From assembly GCA_902489775.1 (NCBI GenBank), contig CABUBH010000004.1:1-64000 (forward strand): DNA of 64,000 nucleotides, read 5' to 3'. Positions within the stretch are counted from its first letter, which is position 1. Every line of letters starts with the position of its first letter. Under the pieces are notes generated by a model. The model saw only the letters and a program-made list of their open reading frames with translations. It had not been told where the DNA came from and did not search any database. Below, one piece after another: positions 8,535-17,216 of the stretch. A program made the position numbers and the translations under genes. Source of the stretch: an uncultured Collinsella sp. (GTDB taxonomy: Bacteria; Actinomycetota; Coriobacteriia; Coriobacteriales; Coriobacteriaceae).

Positions 8535-9548
8535 ATGAGGCCCATGACAAAGAAACTGCTGTTAGGAATTCCCACCGTGACGCTTTCGGCTGTGCTGGCG
8601 TGTACGCTTGCCGGCTGCGGTGGTAATGCGCCGAGTGGCTCGGGCGGAAGCGCACCTGTGCAGGAGAAGTCCAAGAAGTCCAAGGCCTATGAGTCGCAGA
8701 CGGTCGAGGTGGCAGGCATTACCTATGAGTCGGTGGCTCACGGTACGTTCTATCGCGGTGATGCCAAGCAGCAGGACGGCTTTTACCTGCACATCAAGAT
8801 TACCAACAACAACACAAAGAACAGGACGTTCAGTTCCTTTAACGTGCATGCTGCCCAGGGCGATCTTGAGGCAGGCGACCCGTTGTTTACTTCCGGCAAG
8901 GCGGCTGTGCTCGACTACGTTGCAAGCGAGGCCCCCGATGATCTGCACAAGGGAATTGACCTTTCCGAGAGGCCAGACATCGGTCCGGGCGAGACCGTTG
9001 AGTACGTATATTTCTGGGCGCCCAAGACGGCGTACTACGGGCCCATCACTGTCGAGTTCGTAGACGCTTACGCCCCCGCTAAGAACCACGAGGCCATGCA
9101 CTTTGACACCACGGGCTGCGAGACCAAGGAGTTCAAGGCGGCCGGCGGCGTGGCCGATTCTGGCGAGAAGGCAGATTTAACGGGCATCGACTGCGCGTCG
9201 TACAGCATCGAGGCCGCCGATGGGTACACGCTGGATTCGTCCAACGAAGAGCACGAAAAGGCAGACTTCTTCCACGACGAGACTGGAGGACGCTTGCACA
9301 TCAGCATCTTCCCGCGCTCGCCGGAGGAAGAGGTTGCAAGCCTAGAGCAGGTCTACGAAGGCAAGGAGACAACAACCGACCAGGTCGAGTACAACGGCAT
9401 AACGTGGCTGCGCTTTACCGGTCCCGACAACGGCCATACGCTGTTTGCGACGGCTCCCGCAACGGGTGAAACCGTCTGCGTGTCGATTGGCTGGAAGATC
9501 GATTGGGACGCCGCCGTGCCCATGATGGAAGCACTGAAGCTCAAGTAA
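8535..9548 (+). CDS. Secreted lipoprotein, DUF4352/DUF5067-like
   Basis: Predicted membrane-anchored lipoprotein of 337 residues. The signal peptide runs to the lipobox LAGC, followed by a Gly/Ser/Lys-rich linker. About residues 50-190 form a beta-rich domain (ITYESVAHGTFYRG ... FYLHIKITNNNTKNRTFS) like the telokin-type ligand-binding or protease-inhibitor domains of Gram-positive lipoproteins (DUF4352/DUF5067). A second domain to the C-terminus (YSIEAADGYTLDSS ... MMEALKLK) is less recognisable. The ATG at 8535 is chosen over upstream frames because AAAGGAG lies 11 bases before it and the signal peptide starts there. A strong terminator follows, so it is monocistronic. Its role is unknown. 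Confidence 0.75.
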   Translation: MRPMTKKLLLGIPTVTLSAVLACTLAGCGGNAPSGSGGSAPVQEKSKKSKAYESQTVEVAGITYESVAHGTFYRGDAKQQDGFYLHIKITNNNTKNRTFSSFNVHAAQGDLEAGDPLFTSGKAAVLDYVASEAPDDLHKGIDLSERPDIGPGETVEYVYFWAPKTAYYGPITVEFVDAYAPAKNHEAMHFDTTGCETKEFKAAGGVADSGEKADLTGIDCASYSIEAADGYTLDSSNEEHEKADFFHDETGGRLHISIFPRSPEEEVASLEQVYEGKETTTDQVEYNGITWLRFTGPDNGHTLFATAPATGETVCVSIGWKIDWDAAVPMMEALKLK

Positions 9549-9576
9549 CGCCGCGATTCTTACGTCAGGCGACTCA

Positions 9577-9612
9577 GGGCTGGCTCCGAGTTATCGGGGC
9601 CAGCCCTTTTTT
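9577..9612 (+). terminator. Rho-independent terminator of lipoprotein gene
   Basis: GGGCTGGC pairs with GCCAGCCC (stem 9577-9606, extended by a CCG/CGG pairing around the loop) and is followed by a run of six to seven T. Confidence 0.85.
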
Positions 9613-9660
9613 GATGTTCGATGAGCCGAGTCGGCGTCTCTCGCAAAGGTAATTTAGGAG

Positions 9661-12600
9661 CTAGCGAGGCCTATCCGAATTGATCTCATCGGCGGTGTCG
9701 TTTTCGAGCGCCGTGCGGCGGGCGCTGTAGGCGACAAGGCCGGCGCCAGCTGCGGCGAGTGCTGCAGCGGCTGCCATGAGGGGAGCGTTGACATCGCTCG
9801 TGCCCGCAAGCACGCCCGCTTTTCCGGAATGCTTGTTATTGCCGTGATCCTTGCCGCTGCCAGAGCCACTGCCGCCACCGGAGCTGCTTCCGCCGGAGCC
9901 GCCGCCCTCGTCGGTACCGCCGCCACTCGAGCCGCCACCGCCGTCCGCCGTCATCGGTGCATCGTGAAGCCCCGTCGTATCCGCTTTGTCGCATACGCCG
10001 ACCTGAACTTCTGAGCGTTCGCATGCCGCGTCGGGCACATGAAGCTCGTGCAGTACGGCACCCAGCGCCGAGTTTGCGCCCGGTCGAATTTCCTCGAGCG
10101 TCACGGGATCGAGCGCCACCAGATCACGCGCCTTCGCATACAGCGTTACGCGTTTGCCCACTTCGTCGCTCCAACTCTCGGGGATGGCGAAGCTCATGCG
10201 GAACTGTGCCGTGCAGCCTGGTGCCAGCACGGCGTTGCCATTGTCGGCAACCAGCGGGTGCGTCGCAAAACGTGCGCCCAGCGTCTCGAGCGCGTACTTC
10301 ACGTGTGCCATGTCGTTGGCCGAAGCATCCTCGGCGAGCTCCGGATCGTAGATCGATGCCATTCGTGCATTCGCTCCGAACCCGATGGATGCACTGGAGA
10401 ACGGCTGGCTGGAGCCCTCTCGGTACAGATCGATCGTGCCGGCGGTCAGCAAGGTGTTGCCGTCGTTTCGCACCGTGACCATAAAGGATTCACCTGCTGC
10501 TCCGGGCACCACCGCGCCCGAGGTAGCGACCGCGCCCGTCGGAGTGGCACACGCCACCAAGGGCACTTCGATGCCGTGCAGCTCTGCCTCGCTCTTCTCC
10601 GCGCTCACAATGTGTGTGGCGAGCGCGGAGAGCATGCCTCCCGACGTCAAAAATGTCGTTATCTGATCGACGGGATGGTCCAGCTCGCACATCACGAACG
10701 GCTCCGTGAACAGATCGCCTGCCAAGGTGCTGGCGAAGATGCGGAAGTGCTTGCCCATCACTGCTACCGGGTTGCCTTCTTCGTCGTAGGTTTGTCCCAC
10801 CTTGCCATCGGTATTCTCTACATAGAGCACGCACCTGCCGTTGTTGCTTACGCTAAACGATGCCGGACCACAGCCTGCGGCACCCACGGGCTGCGTTGCA
10901 AATGCCGATGCGCCTCGCGTCCAAGTAATATGCTGCAGTTGCTCGTTGACGGTGGCCAAAAAGCCCGTGTGCTGCGGCCACGGCACCGCGTGGGGTACTG
11001 TGGCATCTGGCGACATAACGCCCCAGCCCGCGATAGACTGGCCGATCACGGCGTACGATGCGCAAACGCAACCGTTTGCGGTCTCGTACGCAACGGGCAC
11101 CACCATTTTGCCGTTGATAATCTCGGGCGCGCCCAGCTCGATACTCGACGGTGCTTGCGGAAAGCGGAGGACCTGACGGAACGTCAGGCTGTCGCCCGAA
11201 ACGTCCGACCACAGGGTAAAGCACTCCAGCGCAACCTCGGCCTCGCTGCCGAGCGTCTTTTCTGCGGTGGTTCCGCGGCGGTGGAGGTAGGCGCCCGACA
11301 GGCGCCCGTCGACAAGTGTCTTGCCCACCGTGATGCGTGGGCACTGCAGGCAATGGTAGCCATCCTCCTGAAGGCGGCCGCGCGAGATGCTGCGCCACGA
11401 CGTGTGCGATATCACGCGAACTCCGCCGTTGCTTATGCGCAGGCGCACAACGGACAGTATGCCGGCTGTGCTTGCCGTATCGAAAAGGGTGTTGTCGCCG
11501 TCGGGGCGCTCGCCCGAGACCAACAGCACGTAGGCGTCCTGGTTTCCTCTTCCGTCCGTATATTCCACTACGTCGAAGTCGTAATCGTATATGCCGTCGC
11601 GCTCCACGTCGCCCTCGCCAAACCCAAGGGGGAAGTCCACGGGCGTGGGAGCGGACCACGTGCCGTTTGCCTTTGTGTGTACCACCAGGCGCGAGCGACC
11701 ATTGTCGCCGTAGCGCACCGAGGCGATACGGAACAGGCATTCTACGCCGGCAATCATTGCCAGCTTCATGTGGGCTTCGCTGAGCACGCCAGCAAACAGC
11801 ACGTTGTCGCTCGAGGGCTTGATGCCGCCACGCTCGTCCTCCGATACGCCGGCAGAATTGGCGTTGGGGTCCGCAACGGCGTTCGTCGCCTGCCCGATAT
11901 AGGTGTACTCGTACATCGGCGCGGCGTTTTCGCCGTTCTCTATCAGTGCATGGACGAAATGCTCGATCTGTCCCGTGTCGTCGCTTTCTGCATCTGCCTC
12001 GAGCTCAATGCGCGTGACCGCTTGATCCCAATCGCGCACGACAGACGCGACGTTTACAGCAGTGGCCTTAACCTCGGCGCGTGCGAGCAGCTCGGCGTTG
12101 GTGACGATGGTGGCCGATGCGATAAATTGCGGCACGCCGCCCGCCTTGATGTTGTCGGGCGTGCCGAAGCGGGCATCCAACGTGTAAGGCGTATCCCCAC
12201 CCAATGCGAGCTCAGAGCGCTGGAGCACATACTGGTTGCCATTGTTCACCGACATATTCCACGAATCGAGGAGTGTGGGCCACGACCCCGACCAAGCCTT
12301 GGTGGTCCACTTGAACATTACGAACTGGAGTATCACATCGACATCGACGTCTGCACCTACGCGCAGTCGCGGAAGCTGGTGTCCATCTGCCTTCTCGTAC
12401 CCAATGAACAGCGTGAGGGACGCGGCGCCGCGTACGGCAGACGAAGCGACGCCTGCAACGCCGGCGCCAAAGGTGACGGCAAGCCCGATCTGGATGGTGA
12501 ACGAGCCCGAGGTGTTTGAATAGTCGAGCGAAATGTTTTTAAAAAATGCCGCGCCGCTGCCGTGCGTGTGGGCACCCACGGCGAGCGCCAGCTTCGCCAG

Positions 12601-14046
12601 CACCCAGGGGTTGACGTTTAGGAAAAACGGCACCGGTCCTAGGGTAAACTGCTCGGTCCAATTGAGGTCGGTTCTTACCTGGAAGAGGGCCTTAATATTG
12701 CCGTATGCGGGGTCGTTGTTGTTACCCCAGGTTTTGCCCACCCAATCGTAGGCGAGCGAGCCGTACAGCTGTGTGGCGATATCCATCGTGAACAGCAGCG
12801 TGCAATGGTGGCGAAGGAGCTTGGTGTTTCTTGGATCGGTGCCCGAACCGGCACTCATACTCTTGTACTGATTCCACTTCCCCTCCATCTCGTCGAGGTA
12901 GCGGTTTGCCTGCTTGGCGCCCGACTCACGTGGCGATTTCTTCCAGTATTCCGGATCAGGGTTGCCCGAATCGTTCATGTAGCTGGCTGGTTTGTATCCT
13001 CCGCCAAACAGCACGTACCCGGCAAACGAGAAATCGAACAAAATGGGGAACGAGGGAATCCAGCACGTGAACTTATTGCCGCCGATGCCGGGAAACGCCG
13101 CTGGGAAATCAAACGGAGTGACCTCTTGGTCCATGGTAGTGGGGACGATAGTGGTCGAGCCCGATTCCGCCTTTGCGGCCGGCGCAGTAACAACGGCCAT
13201 AGGGGATGAGAGCGTGTAGGTTTTGCCCTGGTAGTCGAGGATAAAGCGCAGCTTGCACCCTTCTTCCAGAAGGCCCGGTGCCGCATCGAGGAACGTGTCT
13301 TCGAGCGTGAACGTCGCCAGATTATCCGCGTCCGATGCGCTGGCCTTGACTTGGCCAATCTGCGTGACGGTTTCGGGTGAGCTGCCCGCGGCAGGCGCTA
13401 CTTTGTTGATGCGCAGCGTTGCCTGTCCACCCTGTGGTAGATGTGCCTGCACGGTAAAGGCGTGCGTATCGGGCTGTTCGTTTGCCGTGTCGTCCTTTGG
13501 CAATGCCATGAACGTGGCTTCAGCGTACTGGATGTCCCATTCGTCGAATGTGAGCTGGCGGAAGTACGGCTCGCCGTCGGAAAGCGGACGCGTGGGCGCG
13601 GTTATGGCGGTGCCGCCCTGGATACGTGCAAGGGGAATCTCGACATCACGGTAGCCCGCCATGCTAATGGAGATGCCGCCGTTAAAGTCGTACGCGTCGA
13701 GAAGCGTTGCCTCGTCCACGTAGCCTTCCGAAAGAGGGGCGACCTCAAAGATGGCCGTGCCCTCGTCGTCGGTAGTGGCGGAGAGCTGCTTGCCCGCGGC
13801 ATAACGCGACGCGAGCGTGACCTGGGCTCCCTTGATGGGCATATTCTTGTTGGCGACGTCGACCACGACCACACCAAACATGGTGCGCGAGAGAACGAGC
13901 ACCTTGAAGGGGTCTTCTTCGTCGGCATAGGCCTCGGTGGGGATGAATGGCAGTATGAAGGCGTTTGCGCTGCCCGGCACGCGAGGCAGCATGATGCCTG
14001 CCAGCGAGGATGCTCCGGCGATAAGTAACGAACGGCGATCAAGCAT
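9661..14046 (-). CDS. Giant secreted surface protein with C-terminal anchor
   Basis: Predicted exported protein of 1,461 residues. The N-terminus LDRRSLLIAGASSLAGIML is a twin-arginine-like signal. A beta-rich domain resembling a carboxypeptidase-regulatory/Cna-B fold follows (VVVVDVANKNMPIKGAQVTL ...), and very long beta-rich regions of unknown family follow that. The C-terminus has a Gly/Ser-rich linker, then LAGTSD, a hydrophobic segment (about 20 residues) and ARR. This looks like a sortase signal with LAxTS in place of LPxTG. After the anchor comes an unusually long acidic tail (ENDTADEINSDRPR). The open frame extends upstream to 14991, but that part is antisense to the LuxR-type gene; ATG 14046 with GGGAG nearby is the real start. 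The LuxR-type gene just upstream probably controls it. Confidence 0.75.
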   Translation of the reverse strand: MLDRRSLLIAGASSLAGIMLPRVPGSANAFILPFIPTEAYADEEDPFKVLVLSRTMFGVVVVDVANKNMPIKGAQVTLASRYAAGKQLSATTDDEGTAIFEVAPLSEGYVDEATLLDAYDFNGGISISMAGYRDVEIPLARIQGGTAITAPTRPLSDGEPYFRQLTFDEWDIQYAEATFMALPKDDTANEQPDTHAFTVQAHLPQGGQATLRINKVAPAAGSSPETVTQIGQVKASASDADNLATFTLEDTFLDAAPGLLEEGCKLRFILDYQGKTYTLSSPMAVVTAPAAKAESGSTTIVPTTMDQEVTPFDFPAAFPGIGGNKFTCWIPSFPILFDFSFAGYVLFGGGYKPASYMNDSGNPDPEYWKKSPRESGAKQANRYLDEMEGKWNQYKSMSAGSGTDPRNTKLLRHHCTLLFTMDIATQLYGSLAYDWVGKTWGNNNDPAYGNIKALFQVRTDLNWTEQFTLGPVPFFLNVNPWVLAKLALAVGAHTHGSGAAFFKNISLDYSNTSGSFTIQIGLAVTFGAGVAGVASSAVRGAASLTLFIGYEKADGHQLPRLRVGADVDVDVILQFVMFKWTTKAWSGSWPTLLDSWNMSVNNGNQYVLQRSELALGGDTPYTLDARFGTPDNIKAGGVPQFIASATIVTNAELLARAEVKATAVNVASVVRDWDQAVTRIELEADAESDDTGQIEHFVHALIENGENAAPMYEYTYIGQATNAVADPNANSAGVSEDERGGIKPSSDNVLFAGVLSEAHMKLAMIAGVECLFRIASVRYGDNGRSRLVVHTKANGTWSAPTPVDFPLGFGEGDVERDGIYDYDFDVVEYTDGRGNQDAYVLLVSGERPDGDNTLFDTASTAGILSVVRLRISNGGVRVISHTSWRSISRGRLQEDGYHCLQCPRITVGKTLVDGRLSGAYLHRRGTTAEKTLGSEAEVALECFTLWSDVSGDSLTFRQVLRFPQAPSSIELGAPEIINGKMVVPVAYETANGCVCASYAVIGQSIAGWGVMSPDATVPHAVPWPQHTGFLATVNEQLQHITWTRGASAFATQPVGAAGCGPASFSVSNNGRCVLYVENTDGKVGQTYDEEGNPVAVMGKHFRIFASTLAGDLFTEPFVMCELDHPVDQITTFLTSGGMLSALATHIVSAEKSEAELHGIEVPLVACATPTGAVATSGAVVPGAAGESFMVTVRNDGNTLLTAGTIDLYREGSSQPFSSASIGFGANARMASIYDPELAEDASANDMAHVKYALETLGARFATHPLVADNGNAVLAPGCTAQFRMSFAIPESWSDEVGKRVTLYAKARDLVALDPVTLEEIRPGANSALGAVLHELHVPDAACERSEVQVGVCDKADTTGLHDAPMTADGGGGSSGGGTDEGGGSGGSSSGGGSGSGSGKDHGNNKHSGKAGVLAGTSDVNAPLMAAAAALAAAGAGLVAYSARRTALENDTADEINSDRPR

Positions 14047-14201
14047 TTTGGGCTCCCATCCCGCAAATATCGGAGGAAATAATCCAATTTTGCGAGAAGG
14101 TGCCCCGTGGCGGTAGTGCCGTTCAAGAGTCAAAATGTCCAAATTAATTGAGCGAAGCGCCGGGTTCCGGAACGCGTTCGATGCGCTTGGCAGCCCGGTT
14201 G

Positions 14202-15206
14202 CTAACGCAACATATGCGCGACCAGCTCGGCGCGTGTGCCGATGCCAAGCTTTGCGTATACGCCGGATAGGCGGTTTTTGACGGTGCCCGGCGATACTCC
14301 CATGTGGCGTGCGATTTCGGCGTTGGTCCATCCGCGGCAGGCGAGCATGGCCATGGTGAACTCCGTGGTCGTTAAATCGTCGGCCACGTCCTCGCCCGAA
14401 TCGGGGTTGTGGATGCGCCGCCAGCCGTAGCTGAAGCGGTACGTGATCTCGATGATGCGCGCGAAGTCGTCTGGGTATTGCGTTTTTAGGCACGCCTCGA
14501 TGAGCCCCTGTAAAAGGCCGTGGTGCTCGCCAATGAGCTCGATAAGGCCGTCGGGGCGCGCAATGCCCCAAGCGGCTCCGAAGTGTGCCTTTGCGGCGTC
14601 GATGTCCTTGAGGCTCATGCATGCCATGGAGGCTGCCAGGTGCAGGAACAGTTCCGAGATCGGATAACTTCCCTGTTTCATAATCAGGGCGTTTTCCGCC
14701 ATGCCCAGGCTGCGGCCGTATTCGCCGCGCAGATACAAGGCGTGCGCCATCACGTAGCTGGCGAACAGGCGCAGGCCTTCGGGCAGATGCGCCGCAAGTG
14801 GATAAAACTCTTCGGCAGAATACGGGGAAGGCAAGTGCAGCAGGACGCTTGCGGCCGAGGCGAACAGGATATGCGTGGCGTGGATAGCGGATGATTCCTC
14901 GTCGGCCGGCGTATCGAGGATGCCCGCAAGGCACCGGCGGGCGTCGGCGATACGGTTGAGCGACAGACTGGCATATCCGCAGATAAAGCATGCGGAATAG
15001 CGCAGTGCGGGGTCGGTGGCGTCAAGATAGGGGCGTGCTGTCTTGGCAGCGAGGGTGGCCTGTCCGCGAAAGTACAGCGCTTCTGCCGTGGCGATGGTGC
15101 GTGAATCGGGGTCGGAAATGCCTGCAACCGCAGCGTCAATCTGCCCCGGCACAAAGGCGGTGCACATCAACGGCATGGGAACGCATGGGTAGCCATCGCA
15201 GTCCAT
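14202..15206 (-). CDS. LuxR-family transcriptional regulator
   Basis: DNA-binding regulator of 334 residues. The C-terminal 60 residues form a LuxR/GerE helix-turn-helix: TTTEFTMAMLACRGWTNAEI, then ARHMGVSPGTVKNRLSGVYAKLG. The N-terminal 270 residues are helical and resemble tetratricopeptide-like repeats, as in MalT/LAL-type regulators, but no P-loop ATPase is present. The start at 15206 is chosen because GGGAG lies 7 bases before it; the frame is open further upstream but without a ribosome site. It lies upstream of the giant surface protein on the same strand (155-base gap), which is its likely target. A coriobacterial cell-surface regulon role is inferred from position only. Confidence 0.8.
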   Translation of the reverse strand: MDCDGYPCVPMPLMCTAFVPGQIDAAVAGISDPDSRTIATAEALYFRGQATLAAKTARPYLDATDPALRYSACFICGYASLSLNRIADARRCLAGILDTPADEESSAIHATHILFASAASVLLHLPSPYSAEEFYPLAAHLPEGLRLFASYVMAHALYLRGEYGRSLGMAENALIMKQGSYPISELFLHLAASMACMSLKDIDAAKAHFGAAWGIARPDGLIELIGEHHGLLQGLIEACLKTQYPDDFARIIEITYRFSYGWRRIHNPDSGEDVADDLTTTEFTMAMLACRGWTNAEIARHMGVSPGTVKNRLSGVYAKLGIGTRAELVAHMLR

Positions 15207-15479
15207 CTTCCATCTCCCATCAGGTGGCAACAATGCAGCAATTGTACTCCTGTTGCTCGGGACTGGAATTTGTGGGTATCGCCTACGATTATGCCGAACG
15301 TATAAAGGAAGACTAGCGGCTCTCTTGAACCCGAGGTCGAAGAGGGCGTTGTGCAAGGCATATGGGGCCGAGCGGAAGTGTATCAAAAGAGCGTTACTTG
15401 ACGTTTCATGCATAATGCCAACCGCCCCGCGACATCACGTTCGCAGCGCGCAGGGGCCGGAGAATCTTCACGATGAGAG

Positions 15480-15508
15480 TTGACGTCTAATACCTTGCAT
15501 CGTATAGT
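15480..15508 (+). promoter_or_regulatory. Sigma70-type promoter of PadR operon
   Basis: TTGACG (15480-15485), a 17-base spacer, and TATAGT (15503-15508) form a near-consensus promoter 38 bases before the PadR start. The A/T-rich stretch that follows (about 15503-15527) is a degenerate palindrome (TATAGT...AGTATA), a plausible PadR operator for autoregulation. Confidence 0.7.
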
Positions 15509-15545
15509 GTGTATAGCATAGTATATGACGAGAGGAGGTGTGCGG

Positions 15546-15863
15546 ATGGAGGCACAGATGAAGCGCGGCTTCCTGGAGGCCTGCGTGCTCGCGGCCGTCT
15601 CCGGCGAGGAGTCCTACGGCTACCAGATCGTGAAGGACGTACCGGCGAGCATGGGGCTCACGGAGTCGACGCTCTACCCGCTGCTCAAGCGCCTGGAGAA
15701 GGCCGGGTGCATCACGGCGCGCTCCGCCGAGCACAACGGGCGGCTGCGCCGGTACTACCGCATCACGGACGACGGGCGAGCGCGCATCGAGGAGTTTCTG
15801 GCCGAGTGGCCGTCCGTACGGGAGATTTACGCATACGTTGAGGGGGCGCACCATGACGCGTGA
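15546..15863 (+). CDS. PadR-family transcriptional regulator
   Basis: Small dimeric winged-helix repressor of 105 residues. The PadR core reads GFLEACVLAAVSGEESYGYQ, followed by STLYPLLKRLEKAGCI and a wing with NGRLRRYYRITDDGRARI. The start at 15546 has AGGAGGTG 6 bases upstream; an upstream ATG at 15525 lacks a site. The gene overlaps the next one by 11 bases, so translation is coupled. PadR plus DUF1700 is a recurrent pair controlling cell-envelope genes; the ligand is unknown. Confidence 0.9.
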   Translation: MEAQMKRGFLEACVLAAVSGEESYGYQIVKDVPASMGLTESTLYPLLKRLEKAGCITARSAEHNGRLRRYYRITDDGRARIEEFLAEWPSVREIYAYVEGAHHDA

Positions 15864-16476
15864 TGAGTTTCTGGGCCGGTTGGGCGAGCTGCTCGCCTGC
15901 CTGCCGGCCGAGCAGGTGGAGGAGACCAAGGCGTTCTATGCGGAGGCCATCGCCGATCGCATGGAGGACGGTATGAGCGAGGAGGAGGCCGTGGCCGCCA
16001 TGGGCACGCCCGGCGAGGTGGCGGAGGCCACGCTCGACGACCTGCCCACCGTGCCGCGCGCGATCGCGAGGACGCGCCAGCGCAGCACCGCGCTGCTGTG
16101 GGTGCTGACCATCGTGGGCTCCCCGGTGTGGGTGCCGCTGCTCGCCGCCTTCGCCGCCGTGGTCGTCACGGTCTATATCTGCATCTGGGTGCTGGCGCTC
16201 TGCGTGTGGATCGTCGCGGCGGCACTCGGGGGCGTGGGCGTAGTTGAGCTCCTGTTTGCCGTAAGCGGCGTCACCATCGGCCACTTCCCGTACGCCTCCG
16301 CCTCGGCGGGCGTGGGGCTCGGCCTCGTCGGCGTGGCGCTCTTCGTTGGTGCTGGCGCTTGGGCCGCCTCAAAACAAATTGCGCGCCTCTCGGCGCTCTG
16401 GGCGAGGAAGGCCGCCTCGCCCTTCTGGAAGGGTAAGGGCGAGAAGGGCGGCGCTGCCGCGCATCTCGCGGCGTAG
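15853..16476 (+). CDS. DUF1700 (HAAS-domain) membrane protein
   Basis: Membrane protein of 207 residues. The N-terminal 70 residues are the HAAS/DUF1700 signalling domain (TRDEFLGRLGELLACLP ... MGTPGEVAEATL). Three or four hydrophobic segments follow (about 78-103, 107-130, 150-175), then a basic cytoplasmic tail. HAAS proteins are thought to link PadR repressors to membrane events. The start ATG overlaps the end of the PadR gene. The next gene follows after 15 bases. Confidence 0.85.
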   Translation: MTRDEFLGRLGELLACLPAEQVEETKAFYAEAIADRMEDGMSEEEAVAAMGTPGEVAEATLDDLPTVPRAIARTRQRSTALLWVLTIVGSPVWVPLLAAFAAVVVTVYICIWVLALCVWIVAAALGGVGVVELLFAVSGVTIGHFPYASASAGVGLGLVGVALFVGAGAWAASKQIARLSALWARKAASPFWKGKGEKGGAAAHLAA

Positions 16477-16491
16477 AAAGGAGTGAGTACC

Positions 16492-16746
16492 ATGACCAGC
16501 GCGAAGAAGATCTACCTCGCCGTGGCGGGCGGGCTCGTTGCCGCGGGTGTTGTCCTCGCGGGCATTGGCTTTATCGCTTCGGGCTTCGACCCGGCCGTGT
16601 TCACAACCCAAATCGACACGCGCGACAGCACCATCGTGCTCGGCGGCGTCGAGGTGGACGAACACGAGAGTATCCCGTTCATCAGCCAGCTCGCCAATCT
16701 GGGCGAGATCGACACCTCCGGCGTCGCGGATCCCGCCGCGCCCTAG
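16492..16746 (+). CDS. Truncated DUF4097-type envelope protein
   Basis: Short predicted membrane protein, 84 residues: one N-terminal transmembrane segment (about 7-28), then the first strands of an extracytoplasmic domain. In related PadR/DUF1700 operons the third gene usually encodes a DUF4097 beta-helix protein of 250-300 residues that begins in this way. Here the frame stops after VADPAAP, so I infer loss of most of the domain. AAAGGAG precedes the ATG at 16492 by 8 bases. It could still make a small membrane protein. Confidence 0.55.
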   Translation: MTSAKKIYLAVAGGLVAAGVVLAGIGFIASGFDPAVFTTQIDTRDSTIVLGGVEVDEHESIPFISQLANLGEIDTSGVADPAAP

Positions 16747-16907
16747 GCTCAGCGAGCCCGGGCGCTCTGCCCGCCAAGCTGCGTAAGCCGGCGAAACCCG
16801 AACCTCAACCTCTACGCAACTGGCCCCAAGCCTGCGCCGATTCGCTCTCAGCGCCGCGCGGGGGCCCGTGACGCATGCCCAAATAGGTACGAGGAGAAAG
16901 GAACGCG

Positions 16908-17025
16908 ATGACGACAACCACGCCCTTCCGCCTTCACGGGGCCACGCAGGACCGGAAGCGACTGGGCCGTGCGGTGGGGCTGTGCTTGGATTGGCTACAC
17001 TGATATGGACAGTTCCGTGAGGGGC
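16908..17025 (+). pseudogene. PspC-domain remnant, frameshifted
   Basis: An ATG at 16908 with AGGAGAAAGGA upstream opens a 31-codon frame beginning MTTTTPFRLHGATQDRKRLG, the start of a PspC-like domain. The frame ends at 17003. In another frame the PspC pattern seems to continue (WIGYTDMDSSVR), so a small indel near 16975 has broken the gene, and the rest is missing. PspC genes commonly follow PadR/DUF1700 genes. Between 16747 and 16907 I see only the GC-rich remains of the operon. Confidence 0.45.
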
Positions 17026-17216
17026 GCGAGAGACGGGACTCTGGGGAGATCTTCGAGGAGGAGTGTCTCGACTGGAAGCGCGGGTTCAGTGGAGCAGGAA
17101 CCTAATCTCTGTCTCTCTTGCTTTTTTGATTTGTTGAGAAGTCGGCATTTGGGGGCATTTTGGATAGCGAACAGTTCTAACAAGAAGCTGAGAAAATAGA
17201 ACAAAGCCTGAGTGCC

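Noticed and set aside
10039..12519. 826-codon plus-strand frame
   Set aside because: It is antisense to the giant surface protein and has an unlikely composition rich in His and Arg.
14047..14991. N-terminal extension of the giant surface protein frame
   Set aside because: This part is antisense to the LuxR gene and reads as arginine-rich noise. The signal peptide starts at 14046.
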